Part shown: one piece after another, positions 47,276 through 58,400 of the stretch
Numbering within the stretch: the stretch's first letter is position 1
How the letters are laid out: every line of letters starts with the position of its first letter
DNA from: Uranotaenia lowii
Lineage: Eukaryota > Arthropoda > Insecta > Diptera > Culicidae
NCBI RefSeq assembly: GCF_029784155.1
Contig: NC_073691.1
Span: 27,571,976 to 27,635,975, forward strand
Length of the DNA stretch: 64,000 bases
Reading direction: 5' to 3'
The notes under the pieces: generated by a model
The model's database searches: none
Told to the model about the DNA's origin: nothing
Seen by the model: the letters and a program-made list of their open reading frames with translations, nothing else
Position numbers and translations under genes: made by a program

Positions 47276-47575
47276 GAGCAAGTTCACTGGTGTTGGGAGA
47301 AAGTGGTAGAAAGTTTGACATTTTGAAAATTTTACCATGCAAATTTTTTTTCAAGATTTTTGGGCGTTGTATTTTTTTATAGCACTTTGTTATTTCAGCC
47401 GTATGTGATAGAAATATTGTTTTTTTTTGCATCACAGCATGCGAAACTACAACAAGTGTTGTTAAAAAACTTGCAGCCACAGATCTTAAAAATGTTATTG
47501 CATGGCAAAATTTTCAAAATATGCTCAATGTGACAAAATTTTCACCACTTTTTCCCAACACAAGTGAATGTGCTC
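47276..47575. mobile_element. PIF/Harbinger-like MITE with TAA duplication (300 bp)
   Basis: TAA flanks both sides (47273-47275 and 47576-47578). The ends are inverted repeats of about 33 bp with few mismatches, starting GAGCA and containing GTGTTGGGA and AAGTGG. The interior is non-coding and AT-rich, with phrases resembling the 9-mer satellites (TTTGACATTTTGAAAATTTT near the left end, TGTGACAAAATTTTCACC near the right). A second left end of the same family is at 51737. Confidence 0.75.
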
Positions 47576-47578
47576 TAA

Positions 47579-49354
47579 TAACATGTTTGCAATCTGAGGA
47601 AGCTATTTACCAAATCAAGAAAATGACACAACCCTTGTAAGGGATGTTGGATTCATATTGTATTTTAATGATCGTTGTTTGCTGCAATCAGCATTTTGCC
47701 TTTTAATAAAATGTTATTCAGGTGTGATTATATGAGTTGAACATTATTGGTATTTTCTTCTTCACATCAAGGATTCTTATAAATTTCAAGGTTTTGACAT
47801 ATTTAAATATTTTTATAATTCTGACAATCCATAAAATTGGAAAATCGAATCTTTGACAATATTCACAATATTTAAAAATTGGATTTTTGCTAATTATAAT
47901 AATTTGATAATATTAGAATTTTTGAAAAAAAAATGTGTATGTTTTTTATTTTTTTTTAAGTCTTACAGTCATCCTAGAGCTTACTGTTATGATTTTTAAC
48001 TAATTTGTCAACCTTCGCTCTAGGTCATCAGGTGCCTCAAGGCCTCTAGACATGCAATTTTGAACTGATAAAAATCTTCAAGTATCGAGGAAAACTTTCA
48101 ATGTTCTACATGGTTTCGAACTGTTAATGGCAAAACTCATTATTTTCTATCGACAACACCTCACACAACCGGCCATCCAGTCAAGGTTAGTTTCCTCTGA
48201 TCCCTATCGCGCCATTTCTCGACTCGGGTCCCGCAAACCAAGGTGAAAACTTTATCGATGACATTGCTCGGAATTTCCCATGGAAAGCCCCAGTCAGTGA
48301 TGTGTCGTGTACCCACCATTAGTCACCGCAAAACGTCGTCGTCTGCCAAAGGTCGTCAGAAATCGATTTGATCCACATATGTGTGTATGTGTATGAACGG
48401 GGGACCACATGGTCATCTATCCATTATTCGTCTATCCATTTTTCCAGGGCACCGGTTCAGCGAGAGCTCATGGGAACCTACCGCTTTATTAGGTCATCAT
48501 CCGTCAAAACATGTCCCACTTTTGAGCGAAACTGCAACGCTCCAGTCCTAAAAGAGGAACCTAACCTCACTCTTTTGACGATTATTATTAGCGCCGGGCA
48601 GCTCGAAGAATAGCGCGCCCGGACAACACAAAAGCGCTTCGACCGATACGGTTCAAATGTTTCCGGGTCAGCAGCCCATAATTGAAGAGCTCTCGCCAAG
48701 CGTCGAAGCAACAAAAACAAACCCTCCCTGCACATAACCTCACATTTTGGTGGAGCCACCCCCAACGATGTCCATCGACTTGGTCCAGGTGCGCGGAAAA
48801 TCGATTTTCTCGCTCGCGGAAACAATGGCCACGTTCAGTGTCCGTCTTTCTATCTAGTAGGTACCAGACTAGACTAAGCCGAGGGGTCCAATCGAACGCG
48901 TTTGTTAGCTGCTGCTGCCTGGTTTTTTTTGGGTTCAATTTCTATATTGGCCGGAAAAGGCAATGTGGTGTCCAAGTTCCATGTTCCACGGTTCATCGGG
49001 TGGTGGTGCTGACCTAGATACTAGGAACAACAAACGACGACTAGGGACCTCGTTTTTCCCTGCTATTTGAGGTATAAGAATAGAGCCTCGGCTGCAATTG
49101 GCGAAAATAGCTGGTACTAAATTTATTGACTCCCTTCCTTCCTTCGGTAGTGTGTACTTTATCCGTCTTTTCTGTCGTGGGCCTTCCCCTATTTGAGAAA
49201 GGATGCGGAAAGCTGACCTAAATTTGCTACCTCTCTGTGAGAATATTTTTGTTTGGGTTGAAATAAAACAATTTTAAATTTGAACCAGTACGTAAGCTCA
49301 ATTCGATGGTATTTTAGTTATTGTATCTATGAACAATAGAAAATAGATATTAGC
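47579..49354. other. unique region, no recognised gene
   Basis: 47579-48000 is AT-rich. 48050-49200 is GC-richer with overlapping chance frames on both strands (48478-48938 minus, 48682-49017 plus) and no domain. No promoter pair with good spacing was found. Confidence 0.4.
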
Positions 49355-51310
49355 TTAATGAACGTTGGACCGAGAGGTTCAACAAAAAAAAGTTAAGACG
49401 GACTTTAGCTTAACATATTAAGGATGAAATACGAGATATCTCGTTTTTTCACATGAGAAGCATAACTCAAATGTGATACACAAACGAGAGGTTCAACAAG
49501 AAAGTCAAGACGGAAGGTCTTAAACTCAAATGAGCGTTGTAAAGAGAGGTGAAACAAAAAAAAGATAATGTAGGGATGAGATGAAAGATATGCAGAATAT
49601 AAATCAAATTTAATCAAAAATTAAATAAAATAATAGTTGTATTCGGCACCACTTAAGATAATTAGAATAAAGTAAATGTCTATGGCAACGTTTGTTATTT
49701 TGGCAACATTAGGCAAAACAAATAAAACAAAGACAGTCATTCATCTATTCTTGTGAGTGACAGACGTGTCTTAGTGAATCTCTGAATTGAGATACATAAG
49801 ATTTGTGAAATGATGACGGATAAGACGCAAGGTCTTTAGCTTAAATGAACGTTGGACCGGGAGGTCCAACAAGAAAGTTAGGACCGAAGCTCTTAAGCTT
49901 AGATGAATGTTGAAACGAGGGGTCTAACAGAAAAAAGATAAGACGAAAGGTCTTTAGTTTAACCCTCATCCGCATTAGAGTGTCATTTTGACACTATTGC
50001 AAGTTTGAAGGCTTGTAACTTTTTTCAGAAACTTCAAAAAACAAAAATTTCTTCGGGTACCCTAAATGAATTCAAAAGTTCTTTAATATTGCATCTTTAC
50101 TTTATTTATGGACGAACCCTGGAAGCCTGGACAAAAAAAACTCCCTTTTCCGACTTAGAGTGTCATTGTACGTTTCTTGGTTGGAAATTTTCTATTGATA
50201 GTAGTTCTGTTCAAGTTTGCTTGTCACGACACGCATCATTATTTCGTCTGTCGGCTTCGCTCTCTGACCAAATCACCACCCACCGTACCTTCTCGAAGAG
50301 CAAACAAACACGTTTTGCTGGACGCGCTGCTTGTGTTTCTAGAAATTCAGGAACGATTTTACGTTTATAATTTTCATATTTTTGTGAAATCTCACAGCGT
50401 GAATTGTTGCACCTCACTGGAATGTAGATTAAATGTGCTTTCCAATGAATATACTTTTGATTGGTCCAAACAAAGTAAAAGCACTGAAAATCCGGGCACA
50501 ACCTGACGGTGGACCACAAAAAAAGATGAAATTTCAACTTGTGAAAAAAACGCGCAAAGTAGTCAACTTTGAAAAATTCCAGTAAATTCAATTTTTGTTG
50601 CATCAATAATCTAAAGACAACAAAATGTCAGAATTAGAATAAAATTTGTAATGATATTTTTTCAAAAGCTCTACCACCACTAAAACAGTTTTTACTAGCA
50701 ATCTAATGAAAAGTAGATTTTTTCAGACCACTTTTTTGAACTTTTTGTGACCATTTCATTAGAAAAAAATTAAAAAAATATTTCTTGGCTTCATGATGTA
50801 GACACTTACTTCAGCTTTCATATGCATAAGGCAAATATTTTTTTTGGAGGGGTAATATATGAACTACAGCAGTTTTCCTGAGGCATGTTTTTTTCAAATT
50901 TTTTTTCTTTCATGCTGAATAACGAGAAAACTAGAAGCTTTAGCTATATATAATGTTCTAAACATATTTTACTGACATTACAAAGTTTTTAGTGATTTAA
51001 GTTTCATTGTAATCGATTAGATATAAAAAGAGTTATGACAATTTTAGCTTGGAGTGTCAAATTGACACTTCTAGTGCTGATTAGGGTAATGAAATCTAAT
51101 GCGGATGAGGGTTAAATGAACGTTGGAACGGGGGGTCCAATGAAAAAAGTTGAGACGGAAGGTCTTTAGCTCAAAAAATCTTGGAACGGGAGGTCCAACA
51201 GGAAATTTTAGACGGGAGGTCTTCAACTAAACGACAAACGTTGAACAGGATATCCAACAAAAAAGTTTAGCTTGATCAACGTTGGAACAGTACGACCAAC
51301 AGAATTTCAT
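49355..51310 (+). repeat. 58-60-bp hairpin-bearing repeat, split by a piggyBac-like element
   Basis: About nine units occur at 49355-49580, 49830-49958 and 51116-51310. Each carries AATGAACGTTGG, GGTCCAAC and GGAAGGTCTTTAGCT variants. The clearest unit contains GTTGGACC-GGGA-GGTCCAAC (49851-49870), a perfect 8-bp stem with a 4-nt loop. 49590-49820 is non-repetitive AT-rich spacer. The piggyBac-like element 49963-51111 sits within one unit. Confidence 0.75.
49963..51111. mobile_element. piggyBac-like non-autonomous element (1149 bp, TTAA)
   Basis: TTAA flanks both sides (49959-49962 and 51112-51115). The first 17 bp, CCCTCATCCGCATTAGA, are repeated perfectly inverted at the right end. Just inside each end is a small palindrome, AGTGTCA-TT-TTGACACT at the left and AGTGTCA-AT-TTGACACT-like at the right. 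The empty site can be read from a neighbouring repeat unit (TCTTTAGCTTAAATGAACG). The frame at 50005-50370 shows no transposase motif, so the element is non-autonomous. TTAA targets and CCCT ends are characteristic of piggyBac. Confidence 0.88.
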
Positions 51311-51736
51311 GGACATTTTACAGTTCAGGACGAGAAGTCTAAGGTCGAAGACACAGTGAGCGAGAAGCAAATTGCCGATTCGCGCGAAAAACCGTTTCTC
51401 ATTGAAACTCGTTGGAAAAACATCGACCGGCCACAATGCAAGCGATTTTTCGCGCGAATTTATCCAGTTCATCCAAACACTGAAAAATTTCTCTTGGGTA
51501 TGTTTCATCGCAAATAATAATTTTGCAAAAATCGTCTACCATCGCCGATCTTCTAATGATTTTGAAGAATGCGCGTTTTTTTAAACGGTTTTGCGAGTAG
51601 TGCTGTATTAGTTTTTTCAATGGAAACAAACTGAAACTGGCAATAAACGTCCGGTGGCATGAAACTTCCAAAATTTGTATATATAAGGTGAACCCAAGTA
51701 TCACTGATTGTTTCATAAGATTCTCCAGGCCTCTTA
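51311..51736. other. unique spacer
   Basis: About 425 bp between the 58-bp repeat and the MITE end. Overlapping frames on both strands (51272-51517 plus, 51399-51716 minus) lack domains. Nothing else is seen. Confidence 0.4.
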
Positions 51737-51775
51737 GAGCAAGTTCAGTCGTGTTGGGGAAAAGTGAAAGAAATT
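51737..51775 (+). mobile_element. MITE left end (same family as 47276-47575), running into a 9-mer array
   Basis: TTA (51734-51736) precedes GAGCAAGTTCAG, then a GTGTTGGGGAAAAGTG segment, matching the terminal repeat of the 47276-47575 element. After about 35 bp the sequence passes directly into ATGACAAAA-type repeats. No matching right end is found downstream. Confidence 0.65.
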
Positions 51776-52589
51776 TACAAAAATATGAACAATGACAACA
51801 AAGGGCAAAAAATATAACAAAACTATGGCAAAAATATGAATTTTTTTTTTACTAAATTTTGACAATAAAATGACAAAATTCGGAAAAAAAACTATGACAA
51901 AATATGACAAATGTTTTACTTTTTCGTTTGTCATAATTTTGACAAAACTATGAATAGTATACTTAAAATGTGGTAAAAAAATATGTGAAAAAATGTGTCA
52001 AAATTTTGACAAATGTGACAAAGCTATGATCAAAATTTGTCAATAAAATGACAAAAACCTGACAGAATAAGTATGAGAACAAATATTTCACAAAAAAATT
52101 ACAATTATGACATAATAACAAAATTGACAAATGTGGCAAAATTCTGATCAAACTTTGACAATAATATAACTAAAACCTTATATAATTAGTATAAGGACAA
52201 ATATTTGACAAAAAACTTAATAACTTAAATCACAAAAATCTAACCAACATATGATAAAACTACAAAAAAAAACATGACAAAGGTGGTAAAAATATGGCAA
52301 AAATTTTACATTAAAATGAAAAAAAATAAGACATAGTTCTGACAAAATAGTGACAAAAATATGACTAAATTGTGAAGAATGAGATAAAAATATAACAAAA
52401 TTTTGACAAAACAATGACAAAAAAAAAAAATTACAAAATGATGACAAATACGACAGTAAAAATGCAGTAGTTTAACAAAATGTGACAAAAATAAGACTAA
52501 ATAATATAAAATGTGTTACAAAAATATGACAAAAAAGGTTAAAATATGACGAATTAATGACAAAATTAAGACAAAGCTATGGGCTTGTG

Positions 52590-52760
52590 GTATATGTATC
52601 TCAGATGGCAAGTTGGTTGCCTCCTGAGCCGATGTCCGTGAGTTCGAATCCAACAGTAATTATCGAACATAGTTGTACCGGATAAGATTTTTAGTAATTT
52701 CCTGCCAACTGCATCGTTGATAAAAGTCGTAAATTACATGATTTGAAGATGTCAAGCGAC
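52590..52760 (+). mobile_element. tRNA-derived SINE, second family
   Basis: TGGCAAGTTGG (near 52606) fits a pol III A box and GAGTTCGAATCC (near 52631) a B box, about 23 nt apart. A body of about 100 bp follows (TCGTAAATTACATGATTTGAA) and an A-rich tail. The body is unlike the SINE at 3130-3340, so this is a different family. Target duplications cannot be resolved in the repetitive flank. Confidence 0.55.
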
Positions 52761-52989
52761 AATAATCATATGAAAAAAAGAGACAAAACTCTGAAAAAAA
52801 TGTGACAATCAAATGAAAAAAAAAGTCAGAACTATGACAAAAAACTACAAATAAAAAAAATACAGAAGCATGACAAAAATTGACAATAGAATGACAAAAA
52901 TCAGACAGAACTATTACAAACCTTTGTCAATTTTTAGTCAAAATTTTGTTTTTTTTATTGTCAAAGTTTTGTTAAATTTTTATCATAGC

Positions 52990-53309
52990 TGTTGGACCCT
53001 GACGTTGTGTTGTTCCTCACGTTCCAGGTTTACGACGTGCAACGGTTTATAACCTTAAACTACCGTACCAGATGACAGATTAACTCAGCTGAGACGACAA
53101 CCAAACTTGGTTGTGAATACTTTTGGAGGGGTTCAGATAAAACACACCGGTAATTGGAAACGCACTTTATTGCTTGGAAACGAACCTTACTGAGTAACGG
53201 TTGCATCCTAACTAACTTTATTGGAATCTTTCTTACTCTCTATACATGACAGCTGGCGTTGATCTGTGTGAATGTGTATGTGGTTGTGTGGGTATAATTA
53301 TGGCTAACA
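52990..53309 (-). mobile_element. solo LTR-like segment (320 bp)
   Basis: On the minus strand it runs from TGTTAGCC to GTCCAACA, giving TG...CA ends with a 6-bp imperfect inverted repeat. Two AATAAA signals lie on the minus strand (complement near 53167 and 53215). GC content is well above the surrounding array, so it is clearly an insertion. The 5-bp flanks (ATAGC, ATACT) agree at only three positions. Ty1/copia-like ends are my guess. No internal coding region is present. Confidence 0.45.
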
Positions 53310-53799
53310 ATACTAGGGATGTCAGTGATTTCTTGAGAGATAAACTGCTCGAATCCAAAAAATAGTTTTGACAATTTTCATCACATTTGTGATATTTTTG
53401 TCATAGTATTGTTAGACTTCTGACATTTTATTGCAAAATTTTGTCATTTTTCCCTTTTTTCATTATCTATTACAGTTGTCATGTGTTCATCACATTTGTT
53501 TTATTTTCCATAATGTTTCTAAATTTTTGTCAAAAAAATTTTTTTTTCGAGTTTTCATATTATTGTAAATTTTTTGTCGTTTTATTGTCAAATTACTGTG
53601 ATCTGTCATATTTTTATGATTTAAAAAAAAAAAATTCATGGTTTGTCATTTTATTGTCTAGTTTATCAAATTTTGCTATATTTCTTTTTTCATATTTTTT
53701 CAAAGTTTCGTCAGTGTTTCGTTGATTTTGTCATATTTGTTTCATAATTTTGTTAAATTTTTGTCATAGTTTTGTTAGATTTTTTTTAGTTTTTTACAA

Positions 53800-54080
53800 T
53801 ATTTTGAAGTTCAGCGTAAGCCGCCATTTTGGATTTTTAGATGCCGCACCATTCCGTCGGGCAGCGAAATTCGACTTCTACTAATTGATTCCTTTCACCT
53901 AATTCCCATATTGTGGGTGTTTCATACTATTTTCAGTCAATTAAAGCGTTTTGAAGTTAGGTGGAAGACGCCATCTTGGATTTCAAAATGGCGTTAAAAA
54001 TCTGTTTTCCGACGTCCTCACAAAGTTCAGGAACAGAGTATTCATTTCCTTAAGATTGCTTTTTTAAAACCCCTGCGGTC
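53800..54080 (+). repeat. dispersed repeat, copies B and C (GCCGCCAT family)
   Basis: Two tandem units of about 150 bp contain AAGCCGCCATTTTGGATTTT and GAAGACGCCATCTTGGATTT, related to the copy at 43620-43790. The units also share a CATACTATTTTCAGTCA-type segment. Confidence 0.5.
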
Positions 54081-54461
54081 CTGGAACACACAAGGTTTTT
54101 TTAAGCGATTTTCCGGATTTAACGCGGTTTTTTCGAAATGAACGCCGATTGTTTTTTACGCAGTACGTATCTACGCTCACATTTTTGATTCTGCAAAATA
54201 ATTTGCAAAGATTTTTTCACGTTTAATTTTTTTTGCAAAACACCAAAGGTTTTTTCAGTGTTGAACTGAAACTACGAAATTCATTCTGTGAATGAACACT
54301 CAATGTACCATTATAATTTTCTAGTGGTGACAAGGTGTTCTATCGTAGATTGAGCTATGGGTCAGAAGAAATAGGTCGCTTGTTTAAAGTTAATGGTCCA
54401 ATTTATAGAGAAAAGGATAATCTATTAGAGGGTAGATTCTAAAAAATTAATTTCAATGCTA
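54081..54461. other. AT-rich spacer, nothing recognised
   Basis: About 380 bp with phrases such as AACGCCGATTGTTTTTTACG. No open frame or inverted repeat that I can support. Confidence 0.4.
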
Positions 54462-54736
54462 TACACAGAAATTTTTTTTGACTATTACGTGTCACTGAAA
54501 AAGTGCAACCTTCAAAATTAATCACCTGTAATTAACAAAACCTGTAATTTTAAATCGTTTTCCTTGAAAGTTAACGAAGATTCATTTATTATTACAGCAA
54601 ATGTCCTGTAAAAAAGTCGTACACTAAAAATTAAATGTCACGTAATCATGTTTTCGACCTGTAAAATTACGGTAAATGTCCTGCTCCTTTTTGTTACAGG
54701 ACATTTGCGTAATTTTACAATAATTTTTGCTGTGTA
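54462..54736. mobile_element. MITE with TACACAG ends and an internal hairpin
   Basis: The left end TACACAG (54462) and right end CTGTGTA (54736) are inverted repeats, continuing AAATTTTTTT against TAATTTTTG. Inside, about 54658-54717 folds into a stem of about 22 bp (GTAAAATTACG-G-TAAATGTCC against GGACATTTGCGTAATTTTAC) with a loop of about 13 nt. There is no coding capacity. The CCTGTAA / AATGTCCTG motifs are repeated within it. Confidence 0.55.
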
Positions 54737-55183
54737 GAAGGAAACAAAATTGGGTGGTATCTATGAAAGATTGGCAGTCGCAGACATGTGCGTAAAATTT
54801 AACAAAAAAAAAAGCGGCTTGCATTTGGAAAACGCAGCTTTTTTATATTATGAGCCCAACTAGATGTTTTATGAGATAGTTGTCCTTTCGAAGGTCAGAA
54901 ATACAGCCACTCAAACTTAAGGAGTAGCAGTGGCAACGCTGACCCTTGCTGATGTTCTGGTTACGACTCTTGGAGGTGATTTATAGATGTATGATCACCA
55001 ATATATTTTGCCAGTGACAGTAGCCGGCAGTAAAATAGATGAAAACTTCGATTTGGGGAATAAATCTGAGAATGGAAAAGTTTATTGGGGACCAACTGGT
55101 ACACTACTTGAAGGTTTTTATATTGAAATTTTAGGCCCATCTATTTTCGTTTTTTGTAAGATTTATTTTCTGTAGGGAGGAGA
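54737..55183. other. spacer ending in a polypurine tract
   Basis: The frame at 54987-55175 (62 codons) has ordinary composition but no domain. The stretch ends in GGGAGGAGA (55175-55183), a polypurine tract directly before the candidate LTR at 55184. The frame could be the end of a retroelement polyprotein, but I cannot show that. Confidence 0.35.
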
Positions 55184-55422
55184 TGTGTAGCCAATGATTG
55201 CTAATGCCGTCGCATAGAATAAACATCGGTATTCACGACTCTCTCGGTAGTTTAGTGTCGCCTGATCGTTTGCATCTCCCTTTCTCTCGAGTTCTATCTT
55301 ACTTCACATATACACTCTCAAGTGGGATGTGCTTCACGTCGCCGTCAGTCGACAAAGGATCGTTAGCGCGAAAGGACACAAGTCTTCCGTTCAGCCGGTG
55401 GAACACAAGGTAAACCTACACA
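55184..55422 (+). mobile_element. candidate 3' LTR preceded by a polypurine tract
   Basis: It starts TGTGTAGCC and ends CCTACACA, a perfect 7-bp terminal inverted repeat with TG...CA ends, 239 bp long. A purine tract (GGGAGGAGA) abuts the start, as at the 3' end of LTR retrotransposons. AATAAA occurs near 55208. There is no second LTR in the window and the internal region is not recognisable, so it would be a truncated element. Confidence 0.4.
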
Positions 55423-58400
55423 CATAGGTTAGGTCGTGACACGGAAAAACAAGGAACATCAATAAATAAATAAAAATACTTTGTATTTCGAATCTTCCTT
55501 GATTCTTGCAGTGTTAATAAAATAACGCGAAAAAATGCATTGCATATCAAATGAGATTGTTGATTCATATATAGCCTCGGCAAAAAAATTTCATGGAATT
55601 ATTAAAAGCTCCAGCGAACCAAGCTTCCTCTTTTAATCGATTCAGTAATTCTCAAAATTGCCAAAATAGTTTAAAATTCCTAAAATTTTAAAATTTGAAA
55701 AAAATATTCAGGGAAGTGAAAAGTTCGAAATTTGTAAAAAGTATAGTAAGAAAAAGGATATCTTGTTTAAAATATCACTTTTCCAAAAGGCACACCACGG
55801 GGGTTGCGTCGATTGCATAAAACGTTCATGTGCTCAGAAATCGAGCATAACAATATCGACCTATTACAAAACTTTTATCCCCCGGAGCACTCCAAAGGCC
55901 AGCCGACGACGACGACGACGGCTAAGACATGTCACATCGAAGGCGTGCCCACTCGTATTACCTGCTTCAAAAAGAGGGGCCCCATATGGCTTTGGCCTGG
56001 TCCTGCTACCTATTTGGAAAGCTCCAGCGCAAATTTGCAAGTAATTCACGACTTTTCGGGTGACAGAAAGTGAATGTTTGTGTGCCCTACCTGATCTCTC
56101 TCTGTCTGTCTCTTTTCTGACTTGATCAAATCTCAGCAGGAGTCTCGACTTGACTCGAAAGATTGCATGTCCCCAAGGTATTCCTTCGACTCAAACGAGC
56201 ACCGCTTTCGGATAATTATGCTTCGATCCATTGCACTTTGCCAACAGTAATTTGGCCGATAAACGTTTCTAAATCATTCTAACGGGTTCCAGGTCTCTCT
56301 TTCTCGTTTAAAAGGTTAACGACGACCTTGTTCGGATTGTTACGATCGTTTGCCGACTAGGTGTCGACATCCCCCGAGAACGAAGACCAAGCGAACCATC
56401 ATTTCCGATCGATTATGATCGGAATAAGCTCGTCTGGCACGACGAGGTCGTTTCGACGTGCCGACCGCGATCCCAATCGTTATTCGAGGCTCATTTTAAA
56501 GCTCATCCCAACTTGCGTTGCGCTAGGTTTCGTCAAGTTCAAACGAAAAATCGAGCGTGGTATTCACACTTTGTAACATTCCGAGAGGCCCGAACACGCG
56601 AACCAGCTATTCTCGCGAATTCTCCGTTATTTCTAGCCTCCAGCAGGAGTATAACTTCTAAAAGAGGAATCGTTTCCGAGACAAATTGCAACATTGTCTT
56701 CAAATTGAAGCCAACGAGTCCCGATCCCCACCCAATTCCGATTCGATTGATTCGGCGCTTAACTTTTGGCCTGCCTCCGGTGAGCATTTCATTTTTATCA
56801 GTGCGAGAGTCTCGATCTAAAGTGGTGCAATGATCGTCAGACAGTTTGAAAGTCTTAGGATCGGATAGTTCAAAATTACGACAAATGGCTATTATTATCA
56901 TCCTCCCTGTTCAGTTTTGCCAGCAAAGAAATTATTGAATATTGTAGCTAGACTCAAGTTTTATTCGGAAGTGCAACCAGATTGTTTTGGTTTCGTTCTC
57001 TTTTCGTCAAATCGCTAATCGAGAACAATAGCAAGTGACAGTTGATGATGATCAATGATGATGACAATAATACAAATGTTGTCATCATACACGCTAAACT
57101 CAGCAAACATAACATGTGGTTATGAGTTTCCCTGCAGTGTTGGCAGTTTATTTTTAGTGGCTAACCCAGAAACTGATTTAAGGAATGATTCAGAGTTGAG
57201 AATCACTAAGTATAAGCGATAAGACTGTAATCGTTATAGCTTTAAGTTAGCTTATAAGGACTTCACAAACTGAAATGAATAAACGGTATCTCCTTTCCAA
57301 ACCAAAACACGTCGTTGCTAAACCATTGAATTCAACAACTTTCCTAGGGAACATTGTTTAGGAATTAATTTAACTCGTAAGAAATGCAGTTGGAAAATTT
57401 GATTTTTTAAGTTAGTTTATTAATATGAGAAATTTAAATTTCTCTGAGTAGTTTCACCAAGTTTACATAAATCTCTCAAGGATCAAACCACCGGCTAACC
57501 ACAGGCTCTTCAGAGCAATTAAAATTTAATTTTTAGCAAAAATCAATCACCCCTTGGGAGTCACCGCTCAGTTTAGGTGGTCTGCAAACTGACTCCAATC
57601 ACACATATCGTTGATCTGTTTTTCAAGTTTCTTTCTAAATGTCATCCACCAGAAAAAGGGGAAACCGCCCGCCCTAAATAGTCACGCCTCAAATGTAAAT
57701 GACTGCTCTTAGAAGGCCCCTAGTACGTACTTTGGACTAGACTGCACCCTCATTCGGTTTAGAGCGTTTTTCGCAAATGAATATATGCTTTCCAAAAGGA
57801 GCAGCAACAGCCCTACACTTATATTTATCCACCGAGCAATAACTAGTCTACTGGGAGACTTTTAGCCAGCCGGCTTCTTTCATATGTGATCCAAGTTGGC
57901 TGGCTCTTGGTGGTCACCAAATGGTTCCAAGCAAAGGATTACTTGGATCGAGTGTGTGTTTTGGATGTTGCAATACCAAAAGGCCAACTAGCCTACTCAA
58001 CTAGCTTTTTTCCAAGCTGGAAAAAACGAACGAAAGACCACAAGAAATGTGAGATGTCAAATTTCAACTAGAGAGAAACCCAACTAGAACGATTAATGGA
58101 ATACAGCGCGAGTTTTCCTCTCCCACCTTTTTCTAAAAGGTATGTTTGAAGTGAGGGTGGACGTTTGAGAAGCGTCCTTTGAGTAATGAATTAATTTCAG
58201 GGTATAGTGTTCTTGGTGCCTCCTCCGGGGCATTCCGGGACACATTCTTGACCACATGTTGAAAATTAATTTTCAACAAACAGCAATGAGAAATGTGTAC
58301 CGGGCCGCGACTCTCTCATTAAGCTATTCGGCGCAACATGCGGAGCTCGCCGGCAGATGGCACTCGATGCGATAAGAATCCGGGAGTCCGAGGCAAAAGA

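Larger units (their letters stand above)
51776..53790. repeat. 9-bp satellite ATGACAAAA and its complement
   Basis: The plus strand reads ATGACAAAA/TTTGACAAA-type units at 51776-52590 and 52790-52920, then the complement TTTTGTCAT at 52920-52990 and 53345-53790. It is interrupted by a SINE (52595-52760) and an LTR-like segment (52990-53309). The orientation switch lies near 52920. Units are degenerate. Confidence 0.8.

Noticed and set aside
50005..50606. Transposase frames inside the piggyBac-like element
   Set aside because: Overlapping frames on both strands, none with a DDE-type motif or a cysteine-rich C-terminus. The element is treated as non-autonomous.
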